64,000 bases of DNA from Rufibacter radiotolerans (GTDB lineage: Bacteria; Bacteroidota; Bacteroidia; Cytophagales; Hymenobacteraceae): the NCBI RefSeq assembly GCF_001078055.1, contig NZ_CP010777.1:2943001-3007000 (forward strand), in the 5' to 3' direction. Below the pieces are notes generated by a model. The model worked only from the letters and a program-made list of their open reading frames with translations. It did no database searches and was not told the origin of the DNA. This document shows, piece after piece, positions 41,032 through 50,046 of this stretch (position 1 is the stretch's first letter; each line of letters starts with the position of its first letter). The translations under genes were made by a program, and so were the position numbers.

Positions 41032-43986
41032 ATGCTAAATCGATATAGCCTGGTACTGCTTCTGGTGGTAATGGGCGCCTGGATGGCATTGTCGGGGTTC
41101 GGCCCCAAAGGCCGGGGTAACATTTCCATACAGGAGCAACGCTGGGTAGACAGTGTGTATCAATCTCTTACGCCTGATCAGCGTCTGGGACAACTCTTCA
41201 TGGTAGCCGCTTACTCCAACAGCGGGCAAAGCCATGTGCGCGAAATTGAGAACCTGGTGAGCCAGTACAGCATTGGCGGCATCATGTTCATGCAGGGCGG
41301 CCCCGTGCGGCAGGCCAAACTCACCAACCGCTACCAAAGCATGGCTAAGGTGCCTTTACTGGTGGCCATAGACGCCGAGTGGGGCCTGGACATGCGCCTG
41401 GACAGCAGCATGCACTTCGCCAAACAGATGACCCTGGGCGCCCTGCCCGATGACCGCTACGTGTACCTCATGGGCCGCGAGATTGCCCTCAAGCTCAAGC
41501 GCCTGGGCATTCACGTGAATTTCTCGCCGGTGGTAGACGTGAACAGCAACCCCAACAACCCCGTTATTGGCAACCGCTCCTTTGGCGAGAGCAAGGAAAA
41601 AGTGACCGCCCGCGGCATCGCCTACATCAAAGGCCTGCAGGACCACGGCATCATTGCGGTGGCCAAGCACTTCCCCGGCCACGGCGACACCGATGCCGAC
41701 TCCCACTTCTCCCTGCCTGTGCTTTCCCATGACATGGCCCGCCTCACCGAGGTAGAGCTTTACCCCTTCCGCCGTTCTTTTGACGCCGGCGTGATGGGTG
41801 TGATGGTGGCCCACCTGCACGTGCCTAAGCTGGACTCCATTGTGAACCGCGCCGCTACCTTATCTCCATACCTGGTCAATGACCTGCTCAAGGGGAAGAT
41901 GCAGTATGAGGGTCTGGTCTTCACCGATGCACTGAACATGAAGGGCGTGACCCGCTACCACAAGCCCGGCGAGGTAGACGCCCTGGCCCTGATTGCCGGT
42001 AATGACGTGTTGCTGTTCTCTGAAGACGTGCCCAAAGCCATGCAAAGCATCAAATTGGCCATTGCCGCCGGGCAGATAAGTGAGCAGGAAGTAGAACTGC
42101 GCGTGCGGAAGATGCTGCATGCCAAGTTCTGGGCCGGCCTGAACCAATACGCCCCCATAGACCTGACCAACCTGTCCAGCGATCTGAGCCGACCGCTGAG
42201 CAAGGTGCTGCAGCAGCAATTGTATGAGCAGGCCGTGACGGTGGTCGCCAACAAAAACAACCTACTGCCCTTCAGGATGCTGGACACCACCTCGTTTGCC
42301 TCTCTTTCTATTGGGGCCGGGGCGCACAACGTGTTCACGCAGACCCTTGACAAATACGCGCCTTTCAGGAAATTTGCCATTACCAGCCGGGCCGCGCCAG
42401 ACAGTGTGTACCGTAACCTTAAGCGGGACTTGGCGGGTTCTGACGTTGTGGTGGTCTCTTTGCAAAACCTGAACAACAACCCAAACAACAACTTCAATTT
42501 ATCGGGCAACGCCCTGGGCTTTATCAGGGAACTGCAGCGCGATTCCACTAAAAAAGTGGTGGTGGTAGTTATGGGCAACGCCTACAGCCTTAAAAACTTT
42601 GAAAGCAGCAACTGGCTGGTATGCGGCTATGAAGACAATGAGGTAGTAGCCAAAGTGATTCCGCAGGTGCTTTTTGGGGCCTTGCCCGGCATTGGTCGGT
42701 TACCGGTGACAGCCTCGCCTAAGTTCAAGGAAGGTGACGGCATCTCTACCCCGTCTTTGAACCGCTTGAAATACTCGGTACCCGAGAGCGTGGGCATGAA
42801 CTCCACCATTCTCAAGCAGATTGACAACATTGCCTTAGAAGCCATTGCCTATGCCGCCACCCCGGGATGTCAGGTGCTGGTGGTAAAAGACGGCACCGTG
42901 GTGATGGAGAAAGCCTACGGCTACTACACCTATGACCGTACCCAGCCCGTTACCGAGAAAACCATTTATGACCTGGCCTCTATTACCAAGGTAGCGGCCA
43001 CGCTGCAGGCCGTGATGTTCCTGAAAGACCAGGGCCGCCTGAAGTTGGAGGAGAAACTGGCTACGTACCTGCCTGAACTCAAAGGCACGAACAAAGCCGG
43101 ACTTTTAGTGCGTGATGTTTTGCTGCACCAGGCTGGGTTGGTGGCCTTCATTCCTTTTTGGAAACAGACCCTGCGCAATGGCAACCTCAACCCTATTTAT
43201 TATGACAGCCTGCGGTCTGAGAAATTCCCCAATGAGGTGGTGCCCGGCATCTATAGCAACCAGCGGCTGGAGGACTCGGTCTGGACTTGGATTGTAAAAT
43301 CTGACCTCACGGGCAAGCGCGTGGCCAACGGCAAGTTTGAGTACCGCTACTCAGACCTGGGGCTGCACATCATGAAACGCATTGCCGAGCGCCTTTTGAA
43401 CCAACCCCTCCCCGACTTCCTGGAACAGAACTTCTACGCGCCGCTGGGGGCTTCCACGCTTACCTTTAACCCGCTTACCAAATTTCTGAAAGAGCAGATT
43501 GCCCCCACTGCTACCAAATCTGACTTAAAGGCAAACGTGACCCTACAAGGCACCGTGCATGACGGCAACGCCGCCCTGTTAGGCGGTACGGCGGGCCACG
43601 CCGGGCTTTTCTCCAACGCCAATGACCTGGCCATTCTCATGCAGATGGATTTGCAGAACGGAAACTACGGCGGGCAGCAGTATTTCAAAACCCCGGTAGT
43701 GACGGAGTTCTCCAAGGGCGCCAGCCAGTACAGCCGTCGTGGCATGGGCTGGGACAAACCAGACCCCGAAGGCAACGGCCCTACCTCAGATCTGGCCCCT
43801 ATGAGCACCTTTGGGCACACCGGCTTCACCGGTACCGGCACCTGGATTGACCCCGACAACAACATTATTTACATCTTCCTCTCTAACCGCGTGTACCCTG
43901 ACGCTGAGAATGATAAGCTGCTTAAGTACAACATCAGAACCCGTATTCATGATGTAGTGTATCAATCCTTAGAATTGAAACCGTAA
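41032..43986 (+). CDS. GH3 beta-N-acetylhexosaminidase fused to a beta-lactamase-type serine hydrolase
   Basis: 984 aa, exported (hydrophobic N-terminus 4-22). Residues about 35-390 form a glycoside hydrolase family 3 barrel with the NagZ-type motif AKHFPGHGDTDADSH near residue 211 (His general acid loop) and the nucleophile region LVFTDALNMKGV. A GH3 C-terminal domain follows to about 560. Residues about 590-980 form a class C beta-lactamase/PBP4-like domain with SITK (SxxK, about residue 650), YSDLG as the YxN-like motif and HTGFTGTG as the KTG-like box. It probably acts on peptidoglycan fragments. Confidence 0.93.
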   Translation: MLNRYSLVLLLVVMGAWMALSGFGPKGRGNISIQEQRWVDSVYQSLTPDQRLGQLFMVAAYSNSGQSHVREIENLVSQYSIGGIMFMQGGPVRQAKLTNRYQSMAKVPLLVAIDAEWGLDMRLDSSMHFAKQMTLGALPDDRYVYLMGREIALKLKRLGIHVNFSPVVDVNSNPNNPVIGNRSFGESKEKVTARGIAYIKGLQDHGIIAVAKHFPGHGDTDADSHFSLPVLSHDMARLTEVELYPFRRSFDAGVMGVMVAHLHVPKLDSIVNRAATLSPYLVNDLLKGKMQYEGLVFTDALNMKGVTRYHKPGEVDALALIAGNDVLLFSEDVPKAMQSIKLAIAAGQISEQEVELRVRKMLHAKFWAGLNQYAPIDLTNLSSDLSRPLSKVLQQQLYEQAVTVVANKNNLLPFRMLDTTSFASLSIGAGAHNVFTQTLDKYAPFRKFAITSRAAPDSVYRNLKRDLAGSDVVVVSLQNLNNNPNNNFNLSGNALGFIRELQRDSTKKVVVVVMGNAYSLKNFESSNWLVCGYEDNEVVAKVIPQVLFGALPGIGRLPVTASPKFKEGDGISTPSLNRLKYSVPESVGMNSTILKQIDNIALEAIAYAATPGCQVLVVKDGTVVMEKAYGYYTYDRTQPVTEKTIYDLASITKVAATLQAVMFLKDQGRLKLEEKLATYLPELKGTNKAGLLVRDVLLHQAGLVAFIPFWKQTLRNGNLNPIYYDSLRSEKFPNEVVPGIYSNQRLEDSVWTWIVKSDLTGKRVANGKFEYRYSDLGLHIMKRIAERLLNQPLPDFLEQNFYAPLGASTLTFNPLTKFLKEQIAPTATKSDLKANVTLQGTVHDGNAALLGGTAGHAGLFSNANDLAILMQMDLQNGNYGGQQYFKTPVVTEFSKGASQYSRRGMGWDKPDPEGNGPTSDLAPMSTFGHTGFTGTGTWIDPDNNIIYIFLSNRVYPDAENDKLLKYNIRTRIHDVVYQSLELKP

Positions 43987-44011
43987 CTTCGCCAGGTAAA
44001 CCCATACGCGT

Positions 44012-45154
44012 ATGAAGATTGGAATCGTATGTTACCCCACCTTTGGCGGTAGCGGAGTGGTAGCCACCGAATTAGGGAAAGCCTTGGCGCAAAAAGGCCA
44101 CAAGGTGCATTTTATCACCTATAGCCAACCGGCCCGTCTGGATTCTTTCAATGAGAACCTGTTCTACCACGAGGTCAACATCCCCAACTACCCGCTTTTC
44201 CAGTACCCACCCTACGAGTTGGCCCTGGCCAGCAAGATGGTGGATATTGTGCAGTATGAAAAGCTGGACGTGCTGCACGTGCACTACGCCATTCCGCATG
44301 CCTCGGCGGCGTATATGGCCAAGCAGATCCTGCTCACCAAAGGCATCCAGATTCCGGTTATCACCACCCTGCACGGCACAGACATTACGCTGGTGGGCAA
44401 AGACGCCTCCTATGAGCCGGTGGTGACCTTCAGTATCAACAAATCTGACGCCGTTACCTCTGTGTCTGAAGACCTGCGCCGCGAGACGTATGAGTACTTC
44501 GCCATTGAGAAAGAAATTGTCGTCATCCCCAACTTCATTAACCTGGAGCGTTTCCAGAAACAGCGCAAAGACCACTTCAAATCGGCAATTGCGCCATTCG
44601 GAGAGAAACTGCTGGTGCATACCTCCAACTTCCGGGGCGTGAAACGCATAGGCGATGTGATCAAGATCTTCTCCAAGGTGCGCGAGAAAATCCCCAGCAA
44701 ACTACTGCTGGTAGGCGACGGACCGGAACGCCCTAAAATGGAGAACCTATGCCGCAAACTGGGCATCTGCGCCGACGTGCGGTTCCTGGGCAAGTTGGAA
44801 GCCGTGGAAGAACTTCTGTCCGTGGCCGATGTCTTTTTGATGCCCTCAGAAAAGGAAAGCTTTGGGTTGGCGGCCTTGGAGGCCATGGCCTGCGAGGTAC
44901 CCGTGATCTCCTCCAACGCCGGCGGCTTACCAGAGCTGAACATCCATGGCGTGACCGGTTTCGTGAGCAACGTGGGCGATGTGAAAGACATGGTCAAAAA
45001 CACGCTCTTCGTGCTGCAAGACGATCAGTTGCCCATCTTCAAAGCCAACGCCCTGGAGCGGGCCAAGGAGTTTGAGATCAACAAGATTGTGCCCATGTAC
45101 GAGGCCGTCTACCAGCAAGCCGCTGATATTGTGAAGGCCCAGGCCGAGGTTTAA
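44012..45154 (+). CDS. bshA: N-acetyl-alpha-D-glucosaminyl L-malate synthase BshA
   Basis: 380 aa GT4-fold glycosyltransferase. The N-terminal GIVCYPTFGGSGVVATELG, then HVHYAIPHASAA and TTLHGTDITLVG, are characteristic of BshA. The donor-site motif EKESFGLAALEAMACEVPVIS follows at about 282-305. BshA joins UDP-GlcNAc and L-malate, the first step of bacillithiol synthesis, the main low-molecular-weight thiol in many Bacteroidota and Firmicutes. It starts 25 bp after the GH3 gene, so the two may be cotranscribed. Confidence 0.95.
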   Translation: MKIGIVCYPTFGGSGVVATELGKALAQKGHKVHFITYSQPARLDSFNENLFYHEVNIPNYPLFQYPPYELALASKMVDIVQYEKLDVLHVHYAIPHASAAYMAKQILLTKGIQIPVITTLHGTDITLVGKDASYEPVVTFSINKSDAVTSVSEDLRRETYEYFAIEKEIVVIPNFINLERFQKQRKDHFKSAIAPFGEKLLVHTSNFRGVKRIGDVIKIFSKVREKIPSKLLLVGDGPERPKMENLCRKLGICADVRFLGKLEAVEELLSVADVFLMPSEKESFGLAALEAMACEVPVISSNAGGLPELNIHGVTGFVSNVGDVKDMVKNTLFVLQDDQLPIFKANALERAKEFEINKIVPMYEAVYQQAADIVKAQAEV

Positions 45155-45175
45155 AACAAAACCGATTTACTCTAG

Positions 45176-45217
45176 TCTGTTTTGGGCCTGTTTTTCAGAA
45201 AACAGGCCCAAAACAGA
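45176..45217. repeat. Dispersed GTTTT-type palindrome, copy 18
   Basis: TCTGTTTTGGGCCTGTTTTTC / AGAAAACAGGCCCAAAACAGA, almost perfect pairing, 20 bp after bshA. Confidence 0.85.
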
Positions 45218-45220
45218 AAA

Positions 45221-45253
45221 TAGCACATTAGCTCATTTCCCAATCAGCACATA
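45221..45253. repeat. TAGCACAT short repeat tract (inverse of ATGTGCT)
   Basis: TAGCACATTAGC ... CAGCACATAA is the reverse complement of the tract after lysS; it lies directly before the Nudix start. Confidence 0.5.
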
Positions 45254-45262
45254 ATTCCCCAC

Positions 45263-45832
45263 GTGAAACCAGACCACTCTACAGAAAACCCCTGGACCAG
45301 CTTAGACTCAAAACCGGTGTACAGCAATCCCTGGATAAGCGTGCGCGAAGAGCAGGTGATCAACCCCGGCGGCGGGCAGGGCATCTATGGCATTGTGTCC
45401 ATGAAAAACAAGGCCATTGGTATTGTGCCCGTAGATGAGGAGGGCAACACCTGGCTGGTAGGCCAGTACCGTTATCCCTTAAAGGAATACTCCTGGGAAA
45501 TACCCATGGGCGGTGGTCCCGTGGAGCAGGACGTGCTGGAGTCGGCCAAACGTGAGCTGAAGGAAGAGACCGGCTTTACGGCCGAAGAGTGGACCATGAT
45601 TGCCCGCCTGCACACCTCCAACTCCGTGACCGATGAGGAAGGCTTTGTGTTCCTGGCCGAGGAACTGACCGCCGGAGAAACCGAATTTGAGGAAACGGAG
45701 GACATTAAAATCTGGAAACTACCGCTCTCAGAGGCCGTGCGCATGGTCATGGACAATGAGATCACAGACGCCATTAGTGTGGCCGGCTTGCTCAAAGCCG
45801 AGAAGATTTTGTTAAGCCGGCGTCCAAAATAA
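45263..45832 (+). CDS. Nudix hydrolase, ADP-ribose pyrophosphatase-like
   Basis: 189 aa from a GTG start at 45263, chosen because no ATG occurs before the Nudix fold begins. The Nudix box spans about residues 87-109 (GGGPVEQ, then AKRELKEETGF), with RELxEExG intact and Gln in place of the first, non-catalytic Glu. The preceding GNTWLVGQYRYPLKEYSWEIPMGG is typical of ADP-sugar pyrophosphatases. The substrate is not certain. It lies between bshA and plsC. Confidence 0.87.
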   Translation: MKPDHSTENPWTSLDSKPVYSNPWISVREEQVINPGGGQGIYGIVSMKNKAIGIVPVDEEGNTWLVGQYRYPLKEYSWEIPMGGGPVEQDVLESAKRELKEETGFTAEEWTMIARLHTSNSVTDEEGFVFLAEELTAGETEFEETEDIKIWKLPLSEAVRMVMDNEITDAISVAGLLKAEKILLSRRPK

Positions 45833-45870
45833 AAGGCGGGCTTTGGCACTAAGTGCCCGGGCTGGGCGTT

Positions 45871-45912
45871 GCCGTTTCAGAGCCGTTTTCCTGAAAACAG
45901 GTCAAAAACAGC
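45871..45912. repeat. Dispersed GTTTT-type palindrome, copy 19
   Basis: GCCGTTTCAGAGCCGTTTTCC / TGAAAACAGGTCAAAAACAGC between the Nudix and plsC genes. Confidence 0.65.
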
Positions 45913-45952
45913 TTCGCGACATATACCATGTGGCGCCTTTGTCAATTATTAG

Positions 45953-45960
45953 TAATTTTG
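45953..45960 (+). promoter_or_regulatory. Bacteroidota -7 element (TAATTTTG) immediately before plsC
   Basis: TAATTTTG ends 5 nt before the plsC ATG at 45966, predicting a nearly leaderless transcript, as for bamD. Confidence 0.45.
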
Positions 45961-45965
45961 GACGC

Positions 45966-46760
45966 ATGAGAAAGCTAAAAGGACTCAGGAAAAAAGTATA
46001 CGCCGTGTGGTGCACCACCTGGTTTGTGCTGCCTTTTATTACTTCCTACCCGCTTTTCAGGATCATGATTGCCAAACCCAACCGGTTCCGGCATGCCCAC
46101 AACTTAAACCGTCTCTGGGCCAAGATCCAGCTGCGCATGTACCTGATGCCGGTGACGGTGCAGGGTCAGGAACTGCTGGACCCCAAGCAGAAATACGTCT
46201 TCGCCCCCAACCATAGCTCTTATATTGACATCCCCATGATTCTGGCGGCCATACCCGGCTTCCTGAACTTCGTGGGCAAGAAATCCCTGACCAAGGTGCC
46301 GCTTTGGGGGAAGATTTATGATGCGCTCTACATTTCCGTGGACCGCGACAGCGCCATCAGCAGTGCCAAGGCCTATATTGCCAGCAAGCAAAGCCTGGAA
46401 GCCGGTCGCAGCGTGGTCATCTTCCCCGAAGGCAAGATTTCCCCGGAGTCGGGCCATACCCTGTTGCCTTTCAAAGACGGCCCATTTAAACTTGCAATTG
46501 AGAAGCAGGTGCCCCTGGTGCCCATCACCATGCCCTACAACCACCTGTTTCTACCGGATGTGAAGGGCAAGTTGATCATCCGGTACCACCCATTAGAAAT
46601 CATCATTCACCAGCCCATCCCCACGGAGGGCCTGACCATACACGACCTGGAGTTCCTGAAACAGCAGACCTACTCCTTAATTCAAGAGACCCTACACCAG
46701 AAGAACCATGAGCACGAACATAGAAACCTTACGGCAGCTGGCGCACTTAGCCCGGCTTGA
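45966..46760 (+). CDS. plsC: 1-acyl-sn-glycerol-3-phosphate acyltransferase
   Basis: 264 aa from ATG 45966 (MRKLKGLRKK); a longer frame reaches back through the palindrome and is rejected. The PlsC acyltransferase motifs are NHSSYIDIP (HX4D, about residue 83) and FPEGKISPESG (about 155). An N-terminal membrane helix is at about 10-32. It makes phosphatidic acid from lysophosphatidic acid. Its last 53 bp overlap the gatC start in another frame, an unusually long overlap. Confidence 0.9.
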   Translation: MRKLKGLRKKVYAVWCTTWFVLPFITSYPLFRIMIAKPNRFRHAHNLNRLWAKIQLRMYLMPVTVQGQELLDPKQKYVFAPNHSSYIDIPMILAAIPGFLNFVGKKSLTKVPLWGKIYDALYISVDRDSAISSAKAYIASKQSLEAGRSVVIFPEGKISPESGHTLLPFKDGPFKLAIEKQVPLVPITMPYNHLFLPDVKGKLIIRYHPLEIIIHQPIPTEGLTIHDLEFLKQQTYSLIQETLHQKNHEHEHRNLTAAGALSPA

Positions 46761-46995
46761 GTTTGACGAGACCAAAGAGCAGGAGATGCTCAAAGACCTG
46801 AACAATATCCTGAACTGGGTAGACCAGCTACGCGCCCTGGATACCCAGAACGTGGAGCCGCTGATCCATATCTCAGAGGAAGTGAACGTGATGCGAGAAG
46901 ACGTGGCCCAGAACACCGTGCGCCACGAAGACGCTTTAAGACTGGCGCCGCGCAAAGACTCAGACTATTTCAGGGTGCCAAAAGTTCTGGAGTAA
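46708..46995 (+). CDS. gatC: Aspartyl/glutamyl-tRNA amidotransferase subunit C
   Basis: 95 aa. LRQLAHLARLEFDE at the N-terminus, LNNILNWVDQLRALDTQNVEPLIH and the C-terminal LRLAPRKDSDYFRVPKVLE are standard GatC sequence. GatC stabilises GatA-GatB in the GatCAB enzyme that amidates misacylated Glu-tRNA(Gln) or Asp-tRNA(Asn). gatA and gatB are not in this window. The gene overlaps plsC by 53 bp and precedes the large membrane-TPR gene by 6 bp. Confidence 0.93.
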   Translation: MSTNIETLRQLAHLARLEFDETKEQEMLKDLNNILNWVDQLRALDTQNVEPLIHISEEVNVMREDVAQNTVRHEDALRLAPRKDSDYFRVPKVLE

Positions 46996-47001
46996 GCCAG
47001 A

Positions 47002-50000
47002 ATGAAGCTTTTCTCTTTCTGGCCGGCCGTGGAGCCCGGCCGCCGATTCCTGTATTTTTTGTTGACGGCCCTGGTGCTGGGGGCGATGGCCCTCAGTTTC
47101 TACGGTTATTTTAAAGGGGAGCAGCTGGTCTTTCCGCTGGAGAAACAAGCTGACCTCTTTCCCGCCGAGGCGCAATTAAACCCGTCTTCTCCCTTGCTCA
47201 CCCCCATGCGGGTAGAGGTAAACGCCTACCTGGTAGCGGAAACCTACACCATTGGGGACATGCAATTGCCGTTGTGGGCCACCTGGACCTATTTTGCCGG
47301 CATTATGGTGGCCATGGCTTTCTTCTGGACCATTGCCAGCACCTTGCGCCGCATACCGTATTACGTGGCCGTGGCGCTGGGCATGCTCTGGCTCTCCACC
47401 CTCAACCTTGACCTGCTGGGCATCTTCTCAGACACCAGCCGTTACATGCTCATGCTTGGGTTGGGCACGCTGGGGTTGACGAGTTTCCTATTCCACGCCT
47501 TCTGGACCCGCGCCTCATTTCTGGGCCGGTTTCTGGTTTTTGCTGCGCTTTTACTGGGACTGAACGCTGCCTTGTTTCAATTTTCGCCGCTCCCCGCTGA
47601 GTTGACGGCGTTGCATGTAGTCAACTACAGTACCATTGCCGGTTTTGTAGCCTCAGTGCTGTTCATGGTGCTGGTGGCCTATGAGAACCTGCACGGCCTG
47701 TTGTGGTTCAATACGCAGGCGCACCAGCCCCAGCGGCGGTTTGGCTTGGTGCAGTTTGTGCTGATCAGTGCCCTGTATTTGGGAAACCTGCTGTTACTGT
47801 ATTTGCAGCAGACCGGCATGCTCCCTTTTGCCTTCACCGGGCTGGATGCGTTGCTGGTTTTCCTGATCTCTGCGGTGGTAGGCCTTTGGGGACTTCGGCA
47901 ACGGGAGGTGCAGTACGCGCGCTTTTTCCGGTTTGAGACCGAGGCCGTGCCGCTATACCTGGTGCTGGCCCTGCTAACCTTCCTGAACCTGGGCTACGCC
48001 TTCTTGCTGGCTAATGACCCGTTGGTGAATGCCTATAGAAGCGCTGTTATCCTGACCCACCTGGCGTACGGGGTAGCGTTTTTCCTATACGTGGTCATCA
48101 ACTTCGGGCCCCTCCTTAAACAGAAGCTGCGGGTGTACAAAGTAGTGTATGACCCTAAGATGCTGCCGTTTTTCACCGTTTACCTAATGGGCACGGTGCT
48201 GGTAGTAGTGATGCTGGTGCGTAGCCAATATGCCCTTTATTTCCAGCACCAGGCCGGTTACTTCAATTACCTGGGTGACCTATACCGCCAAACCGAGGAG
48301 CGTCCGCTCCTGGCCGAGCAGTTCTACAATGAGGGCACGGTCCTGGCCAAGAACAACCTCCGCTCCAGTTTCTCCCTCACGGACATGTACCACCAGGCCG
48401 GCATGCGCTACCTGGAGATGCAGCGCCTGCGCGAGGTGATGGAAAAGAAAACCTCGCCGGAGGCTTATCTGCGCCTAGCCAACCTCTACACTAATTCTGC
48501 CGACCTCTTTGACCACCTCAAGGTGTTGCAGGAGGCCGTGAAAAGCTACCCCACCAACGCGCCGCTGCTCAATAACCTGGGCCTATTGTATGGCACCACC
48601 TCTTTTGCAGACTCGGCCGGCTTCTACCTGGACGCTGCCCTGGCGCAAAGCCCCGAACCGGAGGTGATCCAGGCCAACCAACTGCATTTTCTGGCCAGCC
48701 ATGGCTTTGCCAAACAGGCCCAGGAATTCTCGCAGAAATACGGCACCGGCACCTATGGCCCCTTGCTTACCAACCGGCTGGCCATTTCGTCGGTCGCCAA
48801 CGCGCCTAAGCCTGGAAACCTACCCGCGTTAGCGGCTGATAGTAACTTGACTACCCAAAGCTTTGCCTATGAGTTTAACCGGCACCTGTTTGCGGGAAAC
48901 GGTAAAGACAGCGCGGTGTTCTCAAGGTTAGACCAACTCATGCGGCAGGAAGGCAACCAGAACTTCCACGGGGATCTGAGCCTGGCAAAAGCGTTACTGT
49001 TGTATAAGAAAGGGGCTCCAGCCCAGGCGAAAGCCAATTTAGAGGCGCTGGCCAGCACCAGCGGCGGGGCAGCCGGTTATTACTATGATATCCTGGGTCA
49101 GTGGATGATGGGCGCGCGCCTCTACCCTTTGGCGGCCAGTTATTTTCAGAAGGCCCGCGAAACCGGCTACCGAGACGCGCACTTGCATGCTGTGGTAGCC
49201 ATTGCTTTGGCAGGTGATGGCGCGCAGGCGGCCCAGATAGCGCTGGCACCCCAGCAGTACCCAGAAGCATGGCAGAAAAAAGCGGCTACCCAAATAGCCA
49301 TCGCCACGCAACTAATTCCAGAACAGGCCACTGCGGCCCCGGATTCTCTGAAAGTACAGTTTCTGCAGTTGCGGGCGGCTTCTTTGCCGCTGGCCCAGGT
49401 GGAAGTTATCGCGAACCAGATCACCACCCCGGCTTTGGCACCGGTGGCGGCCCTTCCTTTGGTGAAGCGGTACCTGCAGGAGAAAAACTTCACTACCGCC
49501 GGCAACCTGCTGCGCATCCACTTTCCAGGCAGTTTCCCCAAAAACCCGCTTAAATCAGAAGCCAATGCCCTGCAGGCAGAACTGTGGTGGAAGAACGGCC
49601 AGTGGCAGGAGTTGAGCGCCCAACTGCCTAAACTTTATTTCACGCCACAGGATGCGGGCATCAGGCTTTATTACCAGGCCTTGCTGGCCCAGCGTAATAA
49701 AAACACCAAGGCTGCGACTAATCTCTACAACCAGCTGCTGCAACGCGCACCGGGTCTGGAGGCTGGGCAATTGGCCGCCGCCGATTTCTTTGTTGCCCAG
49801 AAACAGTCTATGCGGGCGTATGAGTTACTGCTGGAGGCCATTGAATTCAATCCGGCGTCGGTGACGCTCCGCAAGTCTTACATTAAAACAGCTTTAAACC
49901 AGGGACTGCGGGAGTATGCACTGCAGGGGCTGGAGCAACTGGAGCCTTTGCTAAGTGCCCCGGAATACCTTATCTTTAAAAGAGAAATAGACGCCCAATT

Positions 50001-50037
50001 GCAGGCCACAGAGGCGCTGCAGCAAGGGTGGCAATAA
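47002..50037 (+). CDS. 1011-aa multi-spanning membrane protein with TPR-like C-terminal half
   Basis: Not recognised as a named family. Residues 1-420 contain about ten hydrophobic helices (first at about 16-36), with a periplasmic loop at about 40-90. Residues 430-1010 are helical repeats of TPR type (AYLRLANLYTNSADLFDHLKVLQEA, NAPLLNNLGLLYGTTSFADSAGFYLDAAL, LYYQALLAQRNKNTKAATNLYNQLLQ), which face one side of the membrane. There is no catalytic motif. It may be a scaffold or a membrane assembly factor. It is flanked by gatC (6 bp) and an ABC ATPase (9 bp), so it is probably cotranscribed with both. Confidence 0.7.
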   Translation: MKLFSFWPAVEPGRRFLYFLLTALVLGAMALSFYGYFKGEQLVFPLEKQADLFPAEAQLNPSSPLLTPMRVEVNAYLVAETYTIGDMQLPLWATWTYFAGIMVAMAFFWTIASTLRRIPYYVAVALGMLWLSTLNLDLLGIFSDTSRYMLMLGLGTLGLTSFLFHAFWTRASFLGRFLVFAALLLGLNAALFQFSPLPAELTALHVVNYSTIAGFVASVLFMVLVAYENLHGLLWFNTQAHQPQRRFGLVQFVLISALYLGNLLLLYLQQTGMLPFAFTGLDALLVFLISAVVGLWGLRQREVQYARFFRFETEAVPLYLVLALLTFLNLGYAFLLANDPLVNAYRSAVILTHLAYGVAFFLYVVINFGPLLKQKLRVYKVVYDPKMLPFFTVYLMGTVLVVVMLVRSQYALYFQHQAGYFNYLGDLYRQTEERPLLAEQFYNEGTVLAKNNLRSSFSLTDMYHQAGMRYLEMQRLREVMEKKTSPEAYLRLANLYTNSADLFDHLKVLQEAVKSYPTNAPLLNNLGLLYGTTSFADSAGFYLDAALAQSPEPEVIQANQLHFLASHGFAKQAQEFSQKYGTGTYGPLLTNRLAISSVANAPKPGNLPALAADSNLTTQSFAYEFNRHLFAGNGKDSAVFSRLDQLMRQEGNQNFHGDLSLAKALLLYKKGAPAQAKANLEALASTSGGAAGYYYDILGQWMMGARLYPLAASYFQKARETGYRDAHLHAVVAIALAGDGAQAAQIALAPQQYPEAWQKKAATQIAIATQLIPEQATAAPDSLKVQFLQLRAASLPLAQVEVIANQITTPALAPVAALPLVKRYLQEKNFTTAGNLLRIHFPGSFPKNPLKSEANALQAELWWKNGQWQELSAQLPKLYFTPQDAGIRLYYQALLAQRNKNTKAATNLYNQLLQRAPGLEAGQLAAADFFVAQKQSMRAYELLLEAIEFNPASVTLRKSYIKTALNQGLREYALQGLEQLEPLLSAPEYLIFKREIDAQLQATEALQQGWQ

Positions 50038-50046
50038 AAACCCTGT

